Under the pieces are notes generated by a model, which was not told the origin of the DNA, searched no databases, and saw only the letters and a list, made by a program, of their open reading frames with translations. Of a stretch of 41,046 nucleotides of DNA, positions 1 to 8,363 are shown piece after piece (the stretch's first letter is position 1; every line of letters starts with the position of its first letter). The DNA comes from Alphaproteobacteria bacterium. Its GTDB lineage: Bacteria > Pseudomonadota > Alphaproteobacteria > Paracaedibacterales > VGCI01. A program made the translations under genes and the position numbers. The DNA is taken from positions 1-41,046 of the forward strand of contig JAIESE010000027.1 of the NCBI GenBank assembly GCA_019746225.1, given 5' to 3'.

Positions 1-1
1 T

Positions 2-76
<75 letters not shown>

Positions 77-114
77 TAATTTTAAGTCTTAATATTCTCT
101 AATCAAAAGATGTC

Positions 115-2961
115 TCACTCCTCAGAAGAAGCAAATACTGCGTCAATCGTCTCCATAGACTCAACAGTCACAGAATCACCTACGGCAGCGACTTCACCAG
201 GGATTCCTACATTGCCCCCCTCTTCACCGCCCTCATCACCTCCTTGGAGTTCAGAATCTGATTCAGCATCATCTTCTTCACCCAAAGATATGCGGCTTAC
301 GGCCACGACTTTTTCTTCTTCACCAACCCGGAAGATGGTCACGCCTTGCGTTCGGCGACCAGCGATGCGGATATCGTGCACAGGGCAACGAATCAATTGA
401 CCGCCGTCGGTGACCAACATGATTTGATCGGTTGGATCAACGGGGAAGGACCCGACAACGCCGCCATTACGGTCATTCACAATAATGCTATCCACACCCA
501 TACCACCGCGACCGGTTGTCCGGTAACCATAGGAAGAACTGCGCTTTCCAAATCCATTTTCTGTAATGGTCAAGATAAACTGCTCACTAGAAGCCAGTTC
601 TTGGATGCGCTCTTGTGACAATTTCAAGGTGTCTGTTGATCCCTCTTCATCGCCATTGTCACCTGCCAAGTCTTCGCCTTCGAGACCACCTTCAAGGGTT
701 TGTCTTGCTTTTGCAGCTTGGCGCAAGTAAGCATCCCGTTCTTCAGTCGAAAGCACCATTTGCCCCATGATCGCCATAGAAATAACCTGATCATCCTTTA
801 AGCGAATACCCCGCACACCATTAGAGTCACGACCCACAAAGATACGAATATCGGTCATATGGAAGCGAATACACTTTCCGTTGCGTGTTGAAAGCAAGAC
901 ATCATCGCTTTCGGTACAAGTCTGAACGGCAATAAGGTTTTCGCCTTCGTCCAGCTTCATTGCGATTTTACCGTTCGCCTTGATGTTCAAGAAATCGCTG
1001 AGACGGTTACGACGCACATTGCCTTTCGAAGTGGCAAACATGACGAACATCTGATCCCAGAGATTCTCCTCCTCCGGCAATACCATGACCGTAGAAATTG
1101 TCTCTCCTTCTGACAAAGGCAACAAGTTAATCATCGGTCGGCCACGGGCTTGAGGCGTTGCAAGCGGCAGACGATACGCCTTCAATTGATAAACGCGCCC
1201 AATGGAGCTAAAGAACAGAACAGGGCTATGAGTGTTGGCCACGAACACGTCGCTCACGATATCCTCATCGCGCGTCGCCATACCGGAGCGCCCTTTGCCG
1301 CCGCGTCGTTGGGCGCGATAGGTAGAGAGGGGAACACGTTTGATATAACCATTTAAGCTGACCGTGACAACCATGTCTTCCCGCTGGATCAGGTCTTCCA
1401 TATCTACGGAGGATTCCCCATCTTCAATGAGGGTTCGACGAGGAGTCGCGAATTGGTCTTTCATCTCTACGAGTTCATTACGAAGGATGTCCAAAACCAT
1501 CTGACGAGAGGCCAAAATTTCCAAATACTCGGCAATCTTATCGGCAAGTTCTTGCAAGTCCGCAGCGATCTTATCTCTTTCAAGGCCTGTCAAACGGTGG
1601 AGGCGCAAATCCAAAATCGCTTGGGCTTGGGCATCAGACAGACGATAAGTACTCCCGACAACTTCCCGATCCGGCTCAACTAACAGAATAAGGGATTCAA
1701 CCGCTGAAGCCGGCCATTCCCGGTCCATCAATTGCGCCTTCGCAACCACGCGGTCTGCTGCAGCCCGAATCAAAGCAATTATGGGGTCAATGTTGGCCAC
1801 TGCAATCGCAAGACCCACGAAGAGATGGGCTTTCTCCCGAGCACGGGCAAGTTCAAAGCGCGTACGGCGCAAAATCACTTCTTCACGGAATTCAAGGAAC
1901 GCTTCCAAAATTCTCTTCAAGGGCAATTGTTCTGGACGACCATGGTTCAGGGCCAACATGTTGATTCCGAACGATGTTTGCAAGGCCGTATAGCGATAGA
2001 GCTGATTCAAGACAACATCTGGCACAGCGTCCCGCTTCAGCTCAATGACCACGCGCATGCCGGTACGGTCAGATTCATCCCGTAAATCAGAGATGCCCTC
2101 AATGATCTTTTCTTTCACGACTTCCGCGATGCGCTCAATCATCCGTGCTTTGTTCACTTGGTAGGGAATCTCATCTATAATAATGGCTTCCCGGTCACCA
2201 CGAAGGGTCTCAAAGTGGGTTTTTCCGCGGATAACGATAGAACCACGTCCGGTGCGATATGCCTCAAAAATGCCACCGCGCCCAATAATGGAAGCGCCTG
2301 TTGGAAAATCAGGCCCTGGAACAATTCCGATCAACTCCTCAACGGTCAAGTCAGGATTGTCGATGAGCGCACAACATGCTTCCAGAACTTCTCCGAGATT
2401 GTGGGTTGGGATGTTGGTGGCCATACCAACCGCGATACCACTGCCACCATTCACCAAAATATTGGGAAAGCGCGCCGGCAATACGCGAGGTTCGGTCATG
2501 GAATCATCATAGTTGGGTTGAAAGTCGACCGTGTCTTTATCTATGTCTTCCAAAAGGGCATGGGACGGGCGACTTAAACGCGCTTCCGTATAACGAGACG
2601 CCGCCGCAGGATCGCCGTCCATGGATCCAAAGTTTCCTTGACCATCAATAAGAGTCAATCGCAAAGAAAAGTCTTGAGCCAGACGTACCATCGCATCATA
2701 AATGGCCATATCCCCGTGCGGGTGATACTTACCCATGACGTCACCGACCGTGCGAGCTGACTTACGATAGGGGCGGTTATACTCGTTCCCGGCTTCCTTC
2801 ATCGCATACAAAATCCGTCGATGAACAGGCTTCAAGCCATCTCGAACATCTGGCAATGCACGAGAAACAATAACGCTCATGGCATAATCCAGATAGGAGC
2901 GCTTCATCTCCTCTTCAATAGCAACAGGCTTAATATCAGATGGTTGAAGGGACGTTGTCAT
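115..2961 (-). CDS. gyrA: DNA gyrase subunit A
   Basis: GyrA is the breakage-reunion subunit of gyrase and introduces negative supercoils with GyrB. The 948 residues run colinear with the family. The N-terminal winged-helix domain contains the active-site tyrosine in SRYTEARLS (Tyr124), and the GyrA box QRRGGKG that wraps DNA is at the start of the C-terminal beta-pinwheel. The protein is longer than E. coli GyrA (875 residues) because of an acidic insert ([16 protein letters not shown]) and a Glu/Gly-rich acidic tail of about 55 residues. In the quinolone pocket the sequence is [10 protein letters not shown], so Met85 replaces the usual Ser/Thr while Asp89 is kept. The ATG is preceded by AGAGGAAAG. 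The gene lies 112 bp downstream of ssb on the same strand, and the pair may be cotranscribed. Confidence 0.97.
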   Translation of the reverse strand: MTTSLQPSDIKPVAIEEEMKRSYLDYAMSVIVSRALPDVRDGLKPVHRRILYAMKEAGNEYNRPYRKSARTVGDVMGKYHPHGDMAIYDAMVRLAQDFSLRLTLIDGQGNFGSMDGDPAAASRYTEARLSRPSHALLEDIDKDTVDFQPNYDDSMTEPRVLPARFPNILVNGGSGIAVGMATNIPTHNLGEVLEACCALIDNPDLTVEELIGIVPGPDFPTGASIIGRGGIFEAYRTGRGSIVIRGKTHFETLRGDREAIIIDEIPYQVNKARMIERIAEVVKEKIIEGISDLRDESDRTGMRVVIELKRDAVPDVVLNQLYRYTALQTSFGINMLALNHGRPEQLPLKRILEAFLEFREEVILRRTRFELARAREKAHLFVGLAIAVANIDPIIALIRAAADRVVAKAQLMDREWPASAVESLILLVEPDREVVGSTYRLSDAQAQAILDLRLHRLTGLERDKIAADLQELADKIAEYLEILASRQMVLDILRNELVEMKDQFATPRRTLIEDGESSVDMEDLIQREDMVVTVSLNGYIKRVPLSTYRAQRRGGKGRSGMATRDEDIVSDVFVANTHSPVLFFSSIGRVYQLKAYRLPLATPQARGRPMINLLPLSEGETISTVMVLPEEENLWDQMFVMFATSKGNVRRNRLSDFLNIKANGKIAMKLDEGENLIAVQTCTESDDVLLSTRNGKCIRFHMTDIRIFVGRDSNGVRGIRLKDDQVISMAIMGQMVLSTEERDAYLRQAAKARQTLEGGLEGEDLAGDNGDEEGSTDTLKLSQERIQELASSEQFILTITENGFGKRSSSYGYRTTGRGGMGVDSIIVNDRNGGVVGSFPVDPTDQIMLVTDGGQLIRCPVHDIRIAGRRTQGVTIFRVGEEEKVVAVSRISLGEEDDAESDSELQGGDEGGEEGGNVGIPGEVAAVGDSVTVESMETIDAVFASSEE

Positions 2962-3073
2962 TTTGCTTCTTTCCTCTTAAAAGCTCGATAGAACCAGGTA
3001 TTTTATTGTAACATAAAACATGTTTTGACCCCAGATCCATCTTCACGAATTTTGCTTCTGGTCACTGTTTTTT

Positions 3074-3595
3074 TTAAAAGGGAACTTCATCATTCAAAGG
3101 TGCGCCGCTTCCGCTGCCCATGGGACTGCCAAGAGGGGCTGTGCTGAGACCCTCGCCGAATCCGCCACCGCTGCTCCCGCCAAAGCTTGAGGGAGATGAG
3201 TCATACTCTCCACCACCGCCTTGATCTTCTACCCCACCACCGGCGCGACCATCCAACATGGTCATTTCACCGCGATAGCGCCCCAGAACGATTTCCGTCG
3301 TATAGCGCTCTTGGCCTTGCTGATCGGTCCATTTGCGGGTTTGCAATTGACCTTCGAGATAAACCTTTGAGCCCTTTTTCAAGAATTTTTCAGAAACTTC
3401 AGCAAGTTTGTCATTGAAAACAACCACGCGATGCCATTCAGTGCGATCGCGGCGTTCTCCGGTCGCTTTATCTTTCCAAGATTCACCCGTCGCAACGGAA
3501 AGGGTCACAATTTTGCCCCCTTCAGGGCTATGGCGAACTTCCGGATCACGTCCCAAATTGCCAACCAAAATTACCTTATTTACAGATCCCGCCAT
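3074..3595 (-). CDS. ssb: Single-stranded DNA-binding protein
   Basis: SSB coats single-stranded DNA during replication and repair and recruits partners through its C-terminal tip. The 173 residues comprise an OB fold (about 1-115, starting [20 protein letters not shown]), a Gly/Ser-rich linker and an acidic tip ending NDEVPF, equivalent to DDDIPF of E. coli. The start was placed at 3595, nine codons inside the longest frame, because GAAGGAG lies seven bases before this ATG and because family members begin at this MAG. The gene sits upstream of gyrA on the same strand. A small hairpin, GGCTGG-6-CCAGCC (3647-3664), lies in its leader. Confidence 0.96.
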   Translation of the reverse strand: MAGSVNKVILVGNLGRDPEVRHSPEGGKIVTLSVATGESWKDKATGERRDRTEWHRVVVFNDKLAEVSEKFLKKGSKVYLEGQLQTRKWTDQQGQERYTTEIVLGRYRGEMTMLDGRAGGGVEDQGGGGEYDSSPSSFGGSSGGGFGEGLSTAPLGSPMGSGSGAPLNDEVPF

Positions 3596-4001
3596 TTTAT
3601 TATCTCCTTCGCGTAAAATCATATGTAGGGGGCGTCATCTCAACCTGGCTGGGTTGATCCAGCCTTCATCCATGATGATTCAAATAAACACCCTGTCTTC
3701 CTTTATACGAAACTCTGAGCCTCAATGCCATCGTTTGTTTTTGAGAAGTTAGGAAATATATCGTATTTATAAATTTTTGTTTATAGCATACAACCTCTCA
3801 TTGGGGCTTCTGAAGCTCGGACTAAATGTAGACAGAAAGATCATAAGTGAGGGAATTTTAGAAAATAGATGCTCTTCCAACAAATCATCGGATCAGCTTA
3901 TCGAGAAATTTTATATGGTGTGCGTTTTAATTGGAGTACGGCTGCTACTCTTGCACCCTCCCTGGCGAGAGAAGTGCAAAAGTAACGACCTGTGATAGAA
4001 C
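3596..4001. other. Intergenic region between ssb and the cold-shock gene
   Basis: This 406-bp stretch has no convincing gene. A 72-codon plus-strand frame (3777-3995) has no ribosome binding site and low-complexity composition. The segment must contain the ssb promoter, but no clear -35/-10 pair or LexA box could be picked out by eye. The only structure seen is the 6-bp hairpin at 3647-3664 in the ssb leader. Confidence 0.5.
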
Positions 4002-4208
4002 TTAAATAACCTTAATATTAACAGCAGCCATTTTGCCTTTGTTTTCTTGAAGCTCAAATTCAACCTTTTGGTTTTCGGATAGCGTCGTAAGACCAGCTTT
4101 TTCAACTTCGCTCATGTGAACGAAAGCATCTGGGGAACCATCATCAATCGTAATGAATCCATAACCTTTTTCCGGGTTAAACCACTTAACCGTACCTGTT
4201 TTTGACAT
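4002..4208 (-). CDS. Cold-shock domain protein (CspA family)
   Basis: This 68-residue single cold-shock domain is an RNA/ssDNA-binding chaperone of the CspA family. It begins [19 protein letters not shown], with RNP1 as KGYGFI (residues 14-19) and RNP2 as AFVHM (28-32). Length and motifs are typical. AAGGAG precedes the ATG by seven bases. It is a monocistronic gene facing away from dedA, with a 160-bp AT-rich upstream region. Whether it responds to cold or is constitutive cannot be told from sequence. Confidence 0.95.
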   Translation of the reverse strand: MSKTGTVKWFNPEKGYGFITIDDGSPDAFVHMSEVEKAGLTTLSENQKVEFELQENKGKMAAVNIKVI

Positions 4209-4368
4209 AATATTCTCCTTGTGTTGACGTTATTAAAATGAACCACTCATGTTTTTATCATATAGAACATAGGATTAATTGCAAGTTCCAAATCCATTTT
4301 CTTACCCCTAAGTGCACTTTTGTGGTGTATAGTAGAAAAAATAACATGTATGAGGATCTGAATCGTCT

Positions 4369-4965
4369 ATGGATTACCTGATTGATATCATCAAAGATTG
4401 GGGTTATATCGCTGTCTTTTTAGGGTCTTTGGTCGAAGGCGAGTCTGTCATTTTGGTCGCCTGCTTCATGGCCCACCTTGGGTACCTATCTCTTACAAAA
4501 ATCATGATCATCGCATTTTGTGGCACTTTATTTGCGGATCAGGCTCTTTATTATGTCGGTCGATACTATGGCCAAGCGCTCATTCAAAGATTCCATAGCC
4601 TTCATGCCCCTGCAAATCGTGCCTTTAAGCTCCTTCACAGCTGGGACATTTGGTTTATCTTGAGTTTCCGATTTATCTGGGGCATTCGCACCGTCAGTCC
4701 TATTGTCATTGGCACAAGCGGCATCACTCCCGAACGCTACACCCCCTTAAACTTAATCGCTGCCATCGTTTGGACCCTCATCAGCTGTATCGGAGGCTAC
4801 ATGCTTGCTGGCGTTATTGAAGAGATTGGCCTCCAAGTCATTAAACGATACTTTGGATTTTTTACAATCGCTGTCATTATCATTATTGTGGCTATTGTCA
4901 TTTTAAAACGATGGATGAAACGCCGCTTAGAAACGTTGGGAGACGAGGGTCCTTTTCACGACTAA
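4369..4965 (+). CDS. DedA/VTT-domain inner-membrane protein
   Basis: This 198-residue polytopic membrane protein belongs to the DedA (VTT/SNARE-associated) family, members of which move lipids across the inner membrane and support envelope homeostasis. Family hallmarks are visible: FLGSLVEGES near residue 20, a conserved block ending YYVGRYYGQ, and the arginine-containing FRFIWGIRTVSP followed by IGTSGI. Several hydrophobic segments and a C-terminal helix with a basic end (KRWMKRRLE) are present. The start has a modest GAGGATC upstream. rpiB follows after 24 bp on the same strand, so the two are probably cotranscribed. The exact substrate is unknown. Confidence 0.88.
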   Translation: MDYLIDIIKDWGYIAVFLGSLVEGESVILVACFMAHLGYLSLTKIMIIAFCGTLFADQALYYVGRYYGQALIQRFHSLHAPANRAFKLLHSWDIWFILSFRFIWGIRTVSPIVIGTSGITPERYTPLNLIAAIVWTLISCIGGYMLAGVIEEIGLQVIKRYFGFFTIAVIIIIVAIVILKRWMKRRLETLGDEGPFHD

Positions 4966-4989
4966 CACAGCCAAGTAAGGAGAATATAC

Positions 4990-5424
4990 ATGCCAAATAA
5001 AGTTATTGCTTTTGGGGCTGATCATGCAGGGTTCCATTTAAAGAAAGAGCTCATGGAAGCGGCAAAAGCCTTTGATCATTATGCAATCGATTTGGGGACA
5101 GATTCCCTAGATTCTGTGGATTATCCAGACTTTGCAGACAAAGTTGTCCATGCCATTAAGACAGAACAAGCCGCCCTTGGCGTCATCATTTGTGGAACAG
5201 GCATCGGCATGAGCATAGCCGCAAATCGCCATCCCAACATGCGAGCGGCCGTATGTCACACAGAATTAGAAGCACGCCTCGCCCGGGAACACAACAATGC
5301 CAACATTTTGTGCTTGGGAGGCCGTATTTTGGGTGCTGACCAAGCAAAGTCGTGCCTTGCTGCCTTTTTGGGCGCCCATTTTGTTGGGGGACACCACACC
5401 CAACGTGTTGCAAAATTAGGATAA
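4990..5424 (+). CDS. rpiB: Ribose-5-phosphate isomerase B
   Basis: RpiB interconverts ribose-5-phosphate and ribulose-5-phosphate in the non-oxidative pentose phosphate pathway. The 144-residue length is typical. Catalytic features are present: the ADHAG motif (Asp11, His12), DYPD, the active-site cysteine in ICGTGIGMSIAANR (Cys68), and HNNANIL (His101). A strong ribosome binding site, AAGGAG, precedes the ATG. Its stop codon lies six bases upstream of the next start codon, so it is translationally close to the ubiA-type gene. Confidence 0.96.
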   Translation: MPNKVIAFGADHAGFHLKKELMEAAKAFDHYAIDLGTDSLDSVDYPDFADKVVHAIKTEQAALGVIICGTGIGMSIAANRHPNMRAAVCHTELEARLAREHNNANILCLGGRILGADQAKSCLAAFLGAHFVGGHHTQRVAKLG

Positions 5425-5430
5425 AAACCT

Positions 5431-6285
5431 TTGAACGCCTACATTCGCTTAAGCCGACTCCATCGCCCTCAAGCTATTTTCTTATTCATGTTTCCTTGTT
5501 GGTGGGGCGTTGCTCTGGCTTCCGCCTTCGCAACTCCCTATACGTTAAACGTGAAACTCTTGCTTCTCTTTGTAATTGGCTCCATTGTCATACGTGGTGC
5601 GGGTTGTACGTTTAATGATCTCATTGATCGCGATATAGATTCCCAAGTTGTCCGAACAAAGGGGCGCCCTATCGCCAGTGGCGAAATTACTCCCACACAA
5701 GCTATAATCTTCTTCTCCCTTCAATGTTTGGGTGGGCTGGCCGTCTTATTCTTTTTGCCTTTTCGGTGCTGGCCACTCAGTCTTCTGGGTTTCGCTTTGC
5801 TGGCTCTTTACCCCTTCATGAAACGCATCACCCATTGGCCCCAGCTCTTCTTAGGGTTGGCCATCAATTTGGGGATTATCTTTGGCGCAGTCGCTGTCAC
5901 CCCGTATGAAGTCCTGAATTGGCCAGCGGTCTTTTGCCTTTATGGCATTGGCGTGGCTTGGACCTTAGGTTATGACACCATCTATGCCTTACAAGATAAA
6001 GAAGACGACCTAAAAATTGGCGTCAAATCTACGGCCATTCACTTTGGAAAACATGTGAAAGCCGCCCTATTCTTAAGCTATGGCACTCTATTTGCCTTAC
6101 TTGCCTTCATTGGATATTGGACAAAGGGAGATTTTGTCTATTATGGGCTCGTATGCCTGGGAGCGGCCGCAACCGCCCTCATGCTCATTCGCCTCAATAC
6201 GAATAATCCCGCGGCTTGTTTGAAAGCCTTCAATGCCAATCCCTATTTAGGATTTTATATTTGGGGGACTCTATTGACCCTTTAG
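5431..6285 (+). CDS. ubiA: 4-hydroxybenzoate polyprenyltransferase, UbiA family
   Basis: This is an integral membrane aromatic prenyltransferase; UbiA attaches the isoprenoid tail to 4-hydroxybenzoate in ubiquinone synthesis. The 284 residues contain both Mg-diphosphate motifs: NDLIDRDID (residues 62-70) and YDTIYALQDKEDD (181-193), plus the family's N-terminal RPQAIFLFMFPCWWG. The sequence is closer to UbiA (GYDT..A..D..DD.KIG.KSTAI) than to heme or chlorophyll prenyltransferases. The start is TTG; no suitable ATG exists nearby, and TAGGAT overlapping the end of rpiB can serve as ribosome binding site. It follows rpiB by 6 bp in an apparent dedA-rpiB-ubiA operon. Confidence 0.93.
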   Translation: MNAYIRLSRLHRPQAIFLFMFPCWWGVALASAFATPYTLNVKLLLLFVIGSIVIRGAGCTFNDLIDRDIDSQVVRTKGRPIASGEITPTQAIIFFSLQCLGGLAVLFFLPFRCWPLSLLGFALLALYPFMKRITHWPQLFLGLAINLGIIFGAVAVTPYEVLNWPAVFCLYGIGVAWTLGYDTIYALQDKEDDLKIGVKSTAIHFGKHVKAALFLSYGTLFALLAFIGYWTKGDFVYYGLVCLGAAATALMLIRLNTNNPAACLKAFNANPYLGFYIWGTLLTL

Positions 6286-6320
6286 ATGCCTCATTTAGAG
6301 TTCTGCAGAATCATATTTTC

Positions 6321-6349
6321 TTGACAATTTATATTGTTTATTTAAAGAT
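6321..6349 (+). promoter_or_regulatory. Putative sigma-70 promoter of the 438-residue protein gene
   Basis: A perfect -35 hexamer TTGACA (6321-6326) is followed after 16-17 bases of AT-rich DNA by TAAAGAT, a moderate -10. It lies about 25 bp upstream of the start codon at 6371. The assignment is by eye only. Confidence 0.4.
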
Positions 6350-6370
6350 GCCCAAGAGTCTATTGTTTAG

Positions 6371-7687
6371 ATGAATAATAAAATGAATATGTTCTCCACA
6401 TTTATGTGCATTCAAATCCGTTTACGAACTTTTGTATCATTATTTATTATTTTAGGTTTTTCTTGCAATCTAGAGGCAACTGAGGTGAAAGAGCCTCATA
6501 AAGTTGTCATCCTGCCGGGCGCTTCTAAATCGTATGATGAATTCTATCAGAAGCGACACACGCTAGAGTCTTCCCATGTTTCTTCAGAGCTCGATAGGTT
6601 TGCAAGGTGTGGAGAGGCTTCTGCGGTTAAAACATTATGTAATGTGTTTAAGAACGACCTTCCAAAACAAGAAGGGATATTACGTTTATATGTAAAGCAT
6701 CAAAACCCATATACCTGTGGGCTTCTTGCTGCTTGTCTTCTTGAACAAGAGAAAAGGGAATGCTTAGATTGGTTTTCTTTTGCTCTGAAAGAGAAGCCGG
6801 GAGAGAATCCGTTTGTCCTAGATCCAAGCCTTCGTTTAAACTCAGCGCAAGCTCTCATTCTTTTTTGCAAAGAATTTGAACCAAAATACCGCTCTCAAGT
6901 CCTTTTAAAGGCGTGGGGCCTCCTTATGGCTTGGGAACAGAATGATATGAAGCCTTCCGAGGACTCACGCCCTTTTGGAACGTATTCATATCTTATTGAG
7001 GTTGCAGTATCCCTGAAATGTAAAGACTTAATCTGTGGACTTTTTACGCATCCTTCCACAAAAAAAGACAGGCAACTCTGGAACTTAATTTGGCAAAACA
7101 TTGAAAAGACGGATATGGCTGACATTGTTGTGGCTCGAACTGGATTCGTTCCCGTCGTCGTTGATAAATCGAAGAAGGGGGAACGAGGGGCAGAAGAAAG
7201 TCTTCAAAGCCAAGTTAGTGCTTATGCCAGTCGTCTTCAAAATCATAAAGAATCCCTGAAAAGTGTCATCAGTGGTAAACTTGTTTACTTGTTGCGAGAT
7301 CCTAATATTTTAAAAATTCCTCAAAGTTTTCAAGGATTTAACCAAGCAGAACCAACGTTTGAGCATTTAAGATTATGGGCCATCCATATCGTGAGAGACC
7401 ATCGAATAAAAGTAACAGATGTACCTGAGCGACAATTTGTCCTTCAAGACTATGCAGAACATATTGACGATGAAACGTTAGCAAATCATGTTTTCAATGG
7501 CCTAAAAGATATCTTTCTCCTGAGTGACGGACCAGAGGTTGGTGGGAAAGAAGATCATACTCCCAAAGAAATGAGAAACGTTAAAGTAGTCGAAGCCCAG
7601 CTAAAAAAAGGGCGACCTTGTATGAGATTAGTTACGACCGTTGGTGTGATCGTATTTTTTCTAAGAATTTGGACTTTGTTCTGGTAA
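6371..7687 (+). CDS. Secreted or membrane-anchored protein of unknown function
   Basis: I do not recognise a family for these 438 residues. The N-terminus has a long basic n-region and a hydrophobic core (TFVSLFIILGFSCNLEA), consistent with a signal peptide cleaved near residue 36. The middle is helical, with Cys-containing and Leu-rich segments reminiscent of repeat solenoids (LLAACLLEQEKRECLDWFSF). A C-terminal hydrophobic segment (about 420-438, VGVIVFFLRIWTLFW) could anchor the protein, so it may be periplasmic with a membrane tail. No good ribosome binding site precedes the ATG; a start at the Met codons 6 or 12 residues further in is possible. It converges on tonB with only 8 bp between the stops. 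Confidence 0.75.
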   Translation: MNNKMNMFSTFMCIQIRLRTFVSLFIILGFSCNLEATEVKEPHKVVILPGASKSYDEFYQKRHTLESSHVSSELDRFARCGEASAVKTLCNVFKNDLPKQEGILRLYVKHQNPYTCGLLAACLLEQEKRECLDWFSFALKEKPGENPFVLDPSLRLNSAQALILFCKEFEPKYRSQVLLKAWGLLMAWEQNDMKPSEDSRPFGTYSYLIEVAVSLKCKDLICGLFTHPSTKKDRQLWNLIWQNIEKTDMADIVVARTGFVPVVVDKSKKGERGAEESLQSQVSAYASRLQNHKESLKSVISGKLVYLLRDPNILKIPQSFQGFNQAEPTFEHLRLWAIHIVRDHRIKVTDVPERQFVLQDYAEHIDDETLANHVFNGLKDIFLLSDGPEVGGKEDHTPKEMRNVKVVEAQLKKGRPCMRLVTTVGVIVFFLRIWTLFW

Positions 7688-7695
7688 AATCCTGC

Positions 7696-8346
7696 TCATA
7701 CCTCCAATTTAAATTCAATGGGAACCTCAAGCGTGCGATTGCCTGGTTTGAATCGCCACTTCTGAATCGCTTCTAAGGCCGCGTCTTCCAAAAGGGGATT
7801 ATTCCGCGGCGCAAGCGGTATTGCCTTATCAACCGTGCCCTTTTCTGATAAAGACAACCGAATTAAAACAATGCCTTCAATCCGCTTTCGCCGGGCCTCA
7901 AGAGGATAGACTGGCGGTGGATTGAAGGTTGGAAAAGGATCATGAGCCCCTCCAGGCGATTGGCCCCCTTCTGAAGGTGACATACTCGCTATTTTTCCAA
8001 CATCAGACTTAGGCTGTTCTTTACCTCTCCCCTTGTGAGAGAAGTCGGCACGCAAGCAAAGCGGCGTGACGGGTGAGGGGTTTAATACAACAGGTAGTTT
8101 CTTTTCTTGATTCTTAATTTTTAATGAGACATACCCTTCACTCGCCTCTTCACTTCGTTCAGAGTCGACCTCTCCCACAAGAGGAGAGGAAAAACCCTTT
8201 TCTTGCTCAGAAGCAAACATCACCTCTACATGAAAATCTTGAGGGGATGTTCCTTTTTGACCCGGCAACCCAAAGGCGATAGCAGCAATCACAAAACCAT
8301 GCATCAAAAGAGCCGTGACACCGGCAGGCCAAAGACGTTCTTTCAT
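7696..8346 (-). CDS. tonB: TonB energy transducer with repeat-derived linker
   Basis: TonB couples the proton-motive force at the inner membrane to outer-membrane receptors. A single N-terminal transmembrane segment (about residues 7-28) is followed by a periplasmic linker and a C-terminal TonB domain (PPPVYPLEARRKRIEGIVLI through WRFKPGNRTLEVPIEF). The linker is not the usual Pro/Lys-rich stretch; about 58 codons of it come from two inverted repeat elements (8020-8193), read as SSPLVGEVDSERSEE and SPVTPLCLRADFSHKG. The start at 8346 is preferred over 8370 because GAGGAT lies eight bases upstream; the longer frame would overlap the receptor gene by 7 bp. It is very probably cotranscribed with the BtuB-like gene. 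No exbB or exbD is adjacent. Confidence 0.9.
   Translation of the reverse strand: MKERLWPAGVTALLMHGFVIAAIAFGLPGQKGTSPQDFHVEVMFASEQEKGFSSPLVGEVDSERSEEASEGYVSLKIKNQEKKLPVVLNPSPVTPLCLRADFSHKGRGKEQPKSDVGKIASMSPSEGGQSPGGAHDPFPTFNPPPVYPLEARRKRIEGIVLIRLSLSEKGTVDKAIPLAPRNNPLLEDAALEAIQKWRFKPGNRTLEVPIEFKLEV
8020..8080 (+). repeat. Palindromic repeat element, copy 1 (inside tonB)
   Basis: This roughly 60-bp element starts TTTACCTCTCCCCTTGTG and ends GGGTGAGGGG, with a short internal CTCTCCC/GAGAGA-type palindrome. It shares both ends with the copies at 26766 and 26881 and, in opposite orientation, with the copy at 8134. It keeps the tonB frame open. Confidence 0.8.
8134..8193 (-). repeat. Palindromic repeat element, copy 2 (inside tonB, inverted)
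   Basis: Read on the minus strand this has the same outline as copy 1: CCTCTCCTCTTGTGGGAGAG then GTCGAC, ending GCGAGTGAAGGG. It is separated from copy 1 by 53 bp, and together the pair and spacer occupy 174 bp, exactly 58 codons of tonB. Confidence 0.8.
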
Positions 8347-8363
8347 TGAAATGATCCTCGATT

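Noticed and set aside
2158..2577. 139-codon frame antisense to gyrA, and other long antisense frames within gyrA, addA and the giant gene
   Set aside because: They mirror the codon bias of the real genes, lack ribosome binding sites and encode no known motif.
3953..3978. CACCCTCCCTGGCGAGAGAAG as a decayed copy of the palindromic repeat
   Set aside because: Only the first 20 bases show loose similarity and the GGGTGAGGGG end is absent.
3777..3995. 72-codon plus-strand frame between ssb and the cold-shock gene
   Set aside because: No ribosome binding site, no recognisable domain and a composition like noncoding DNA.
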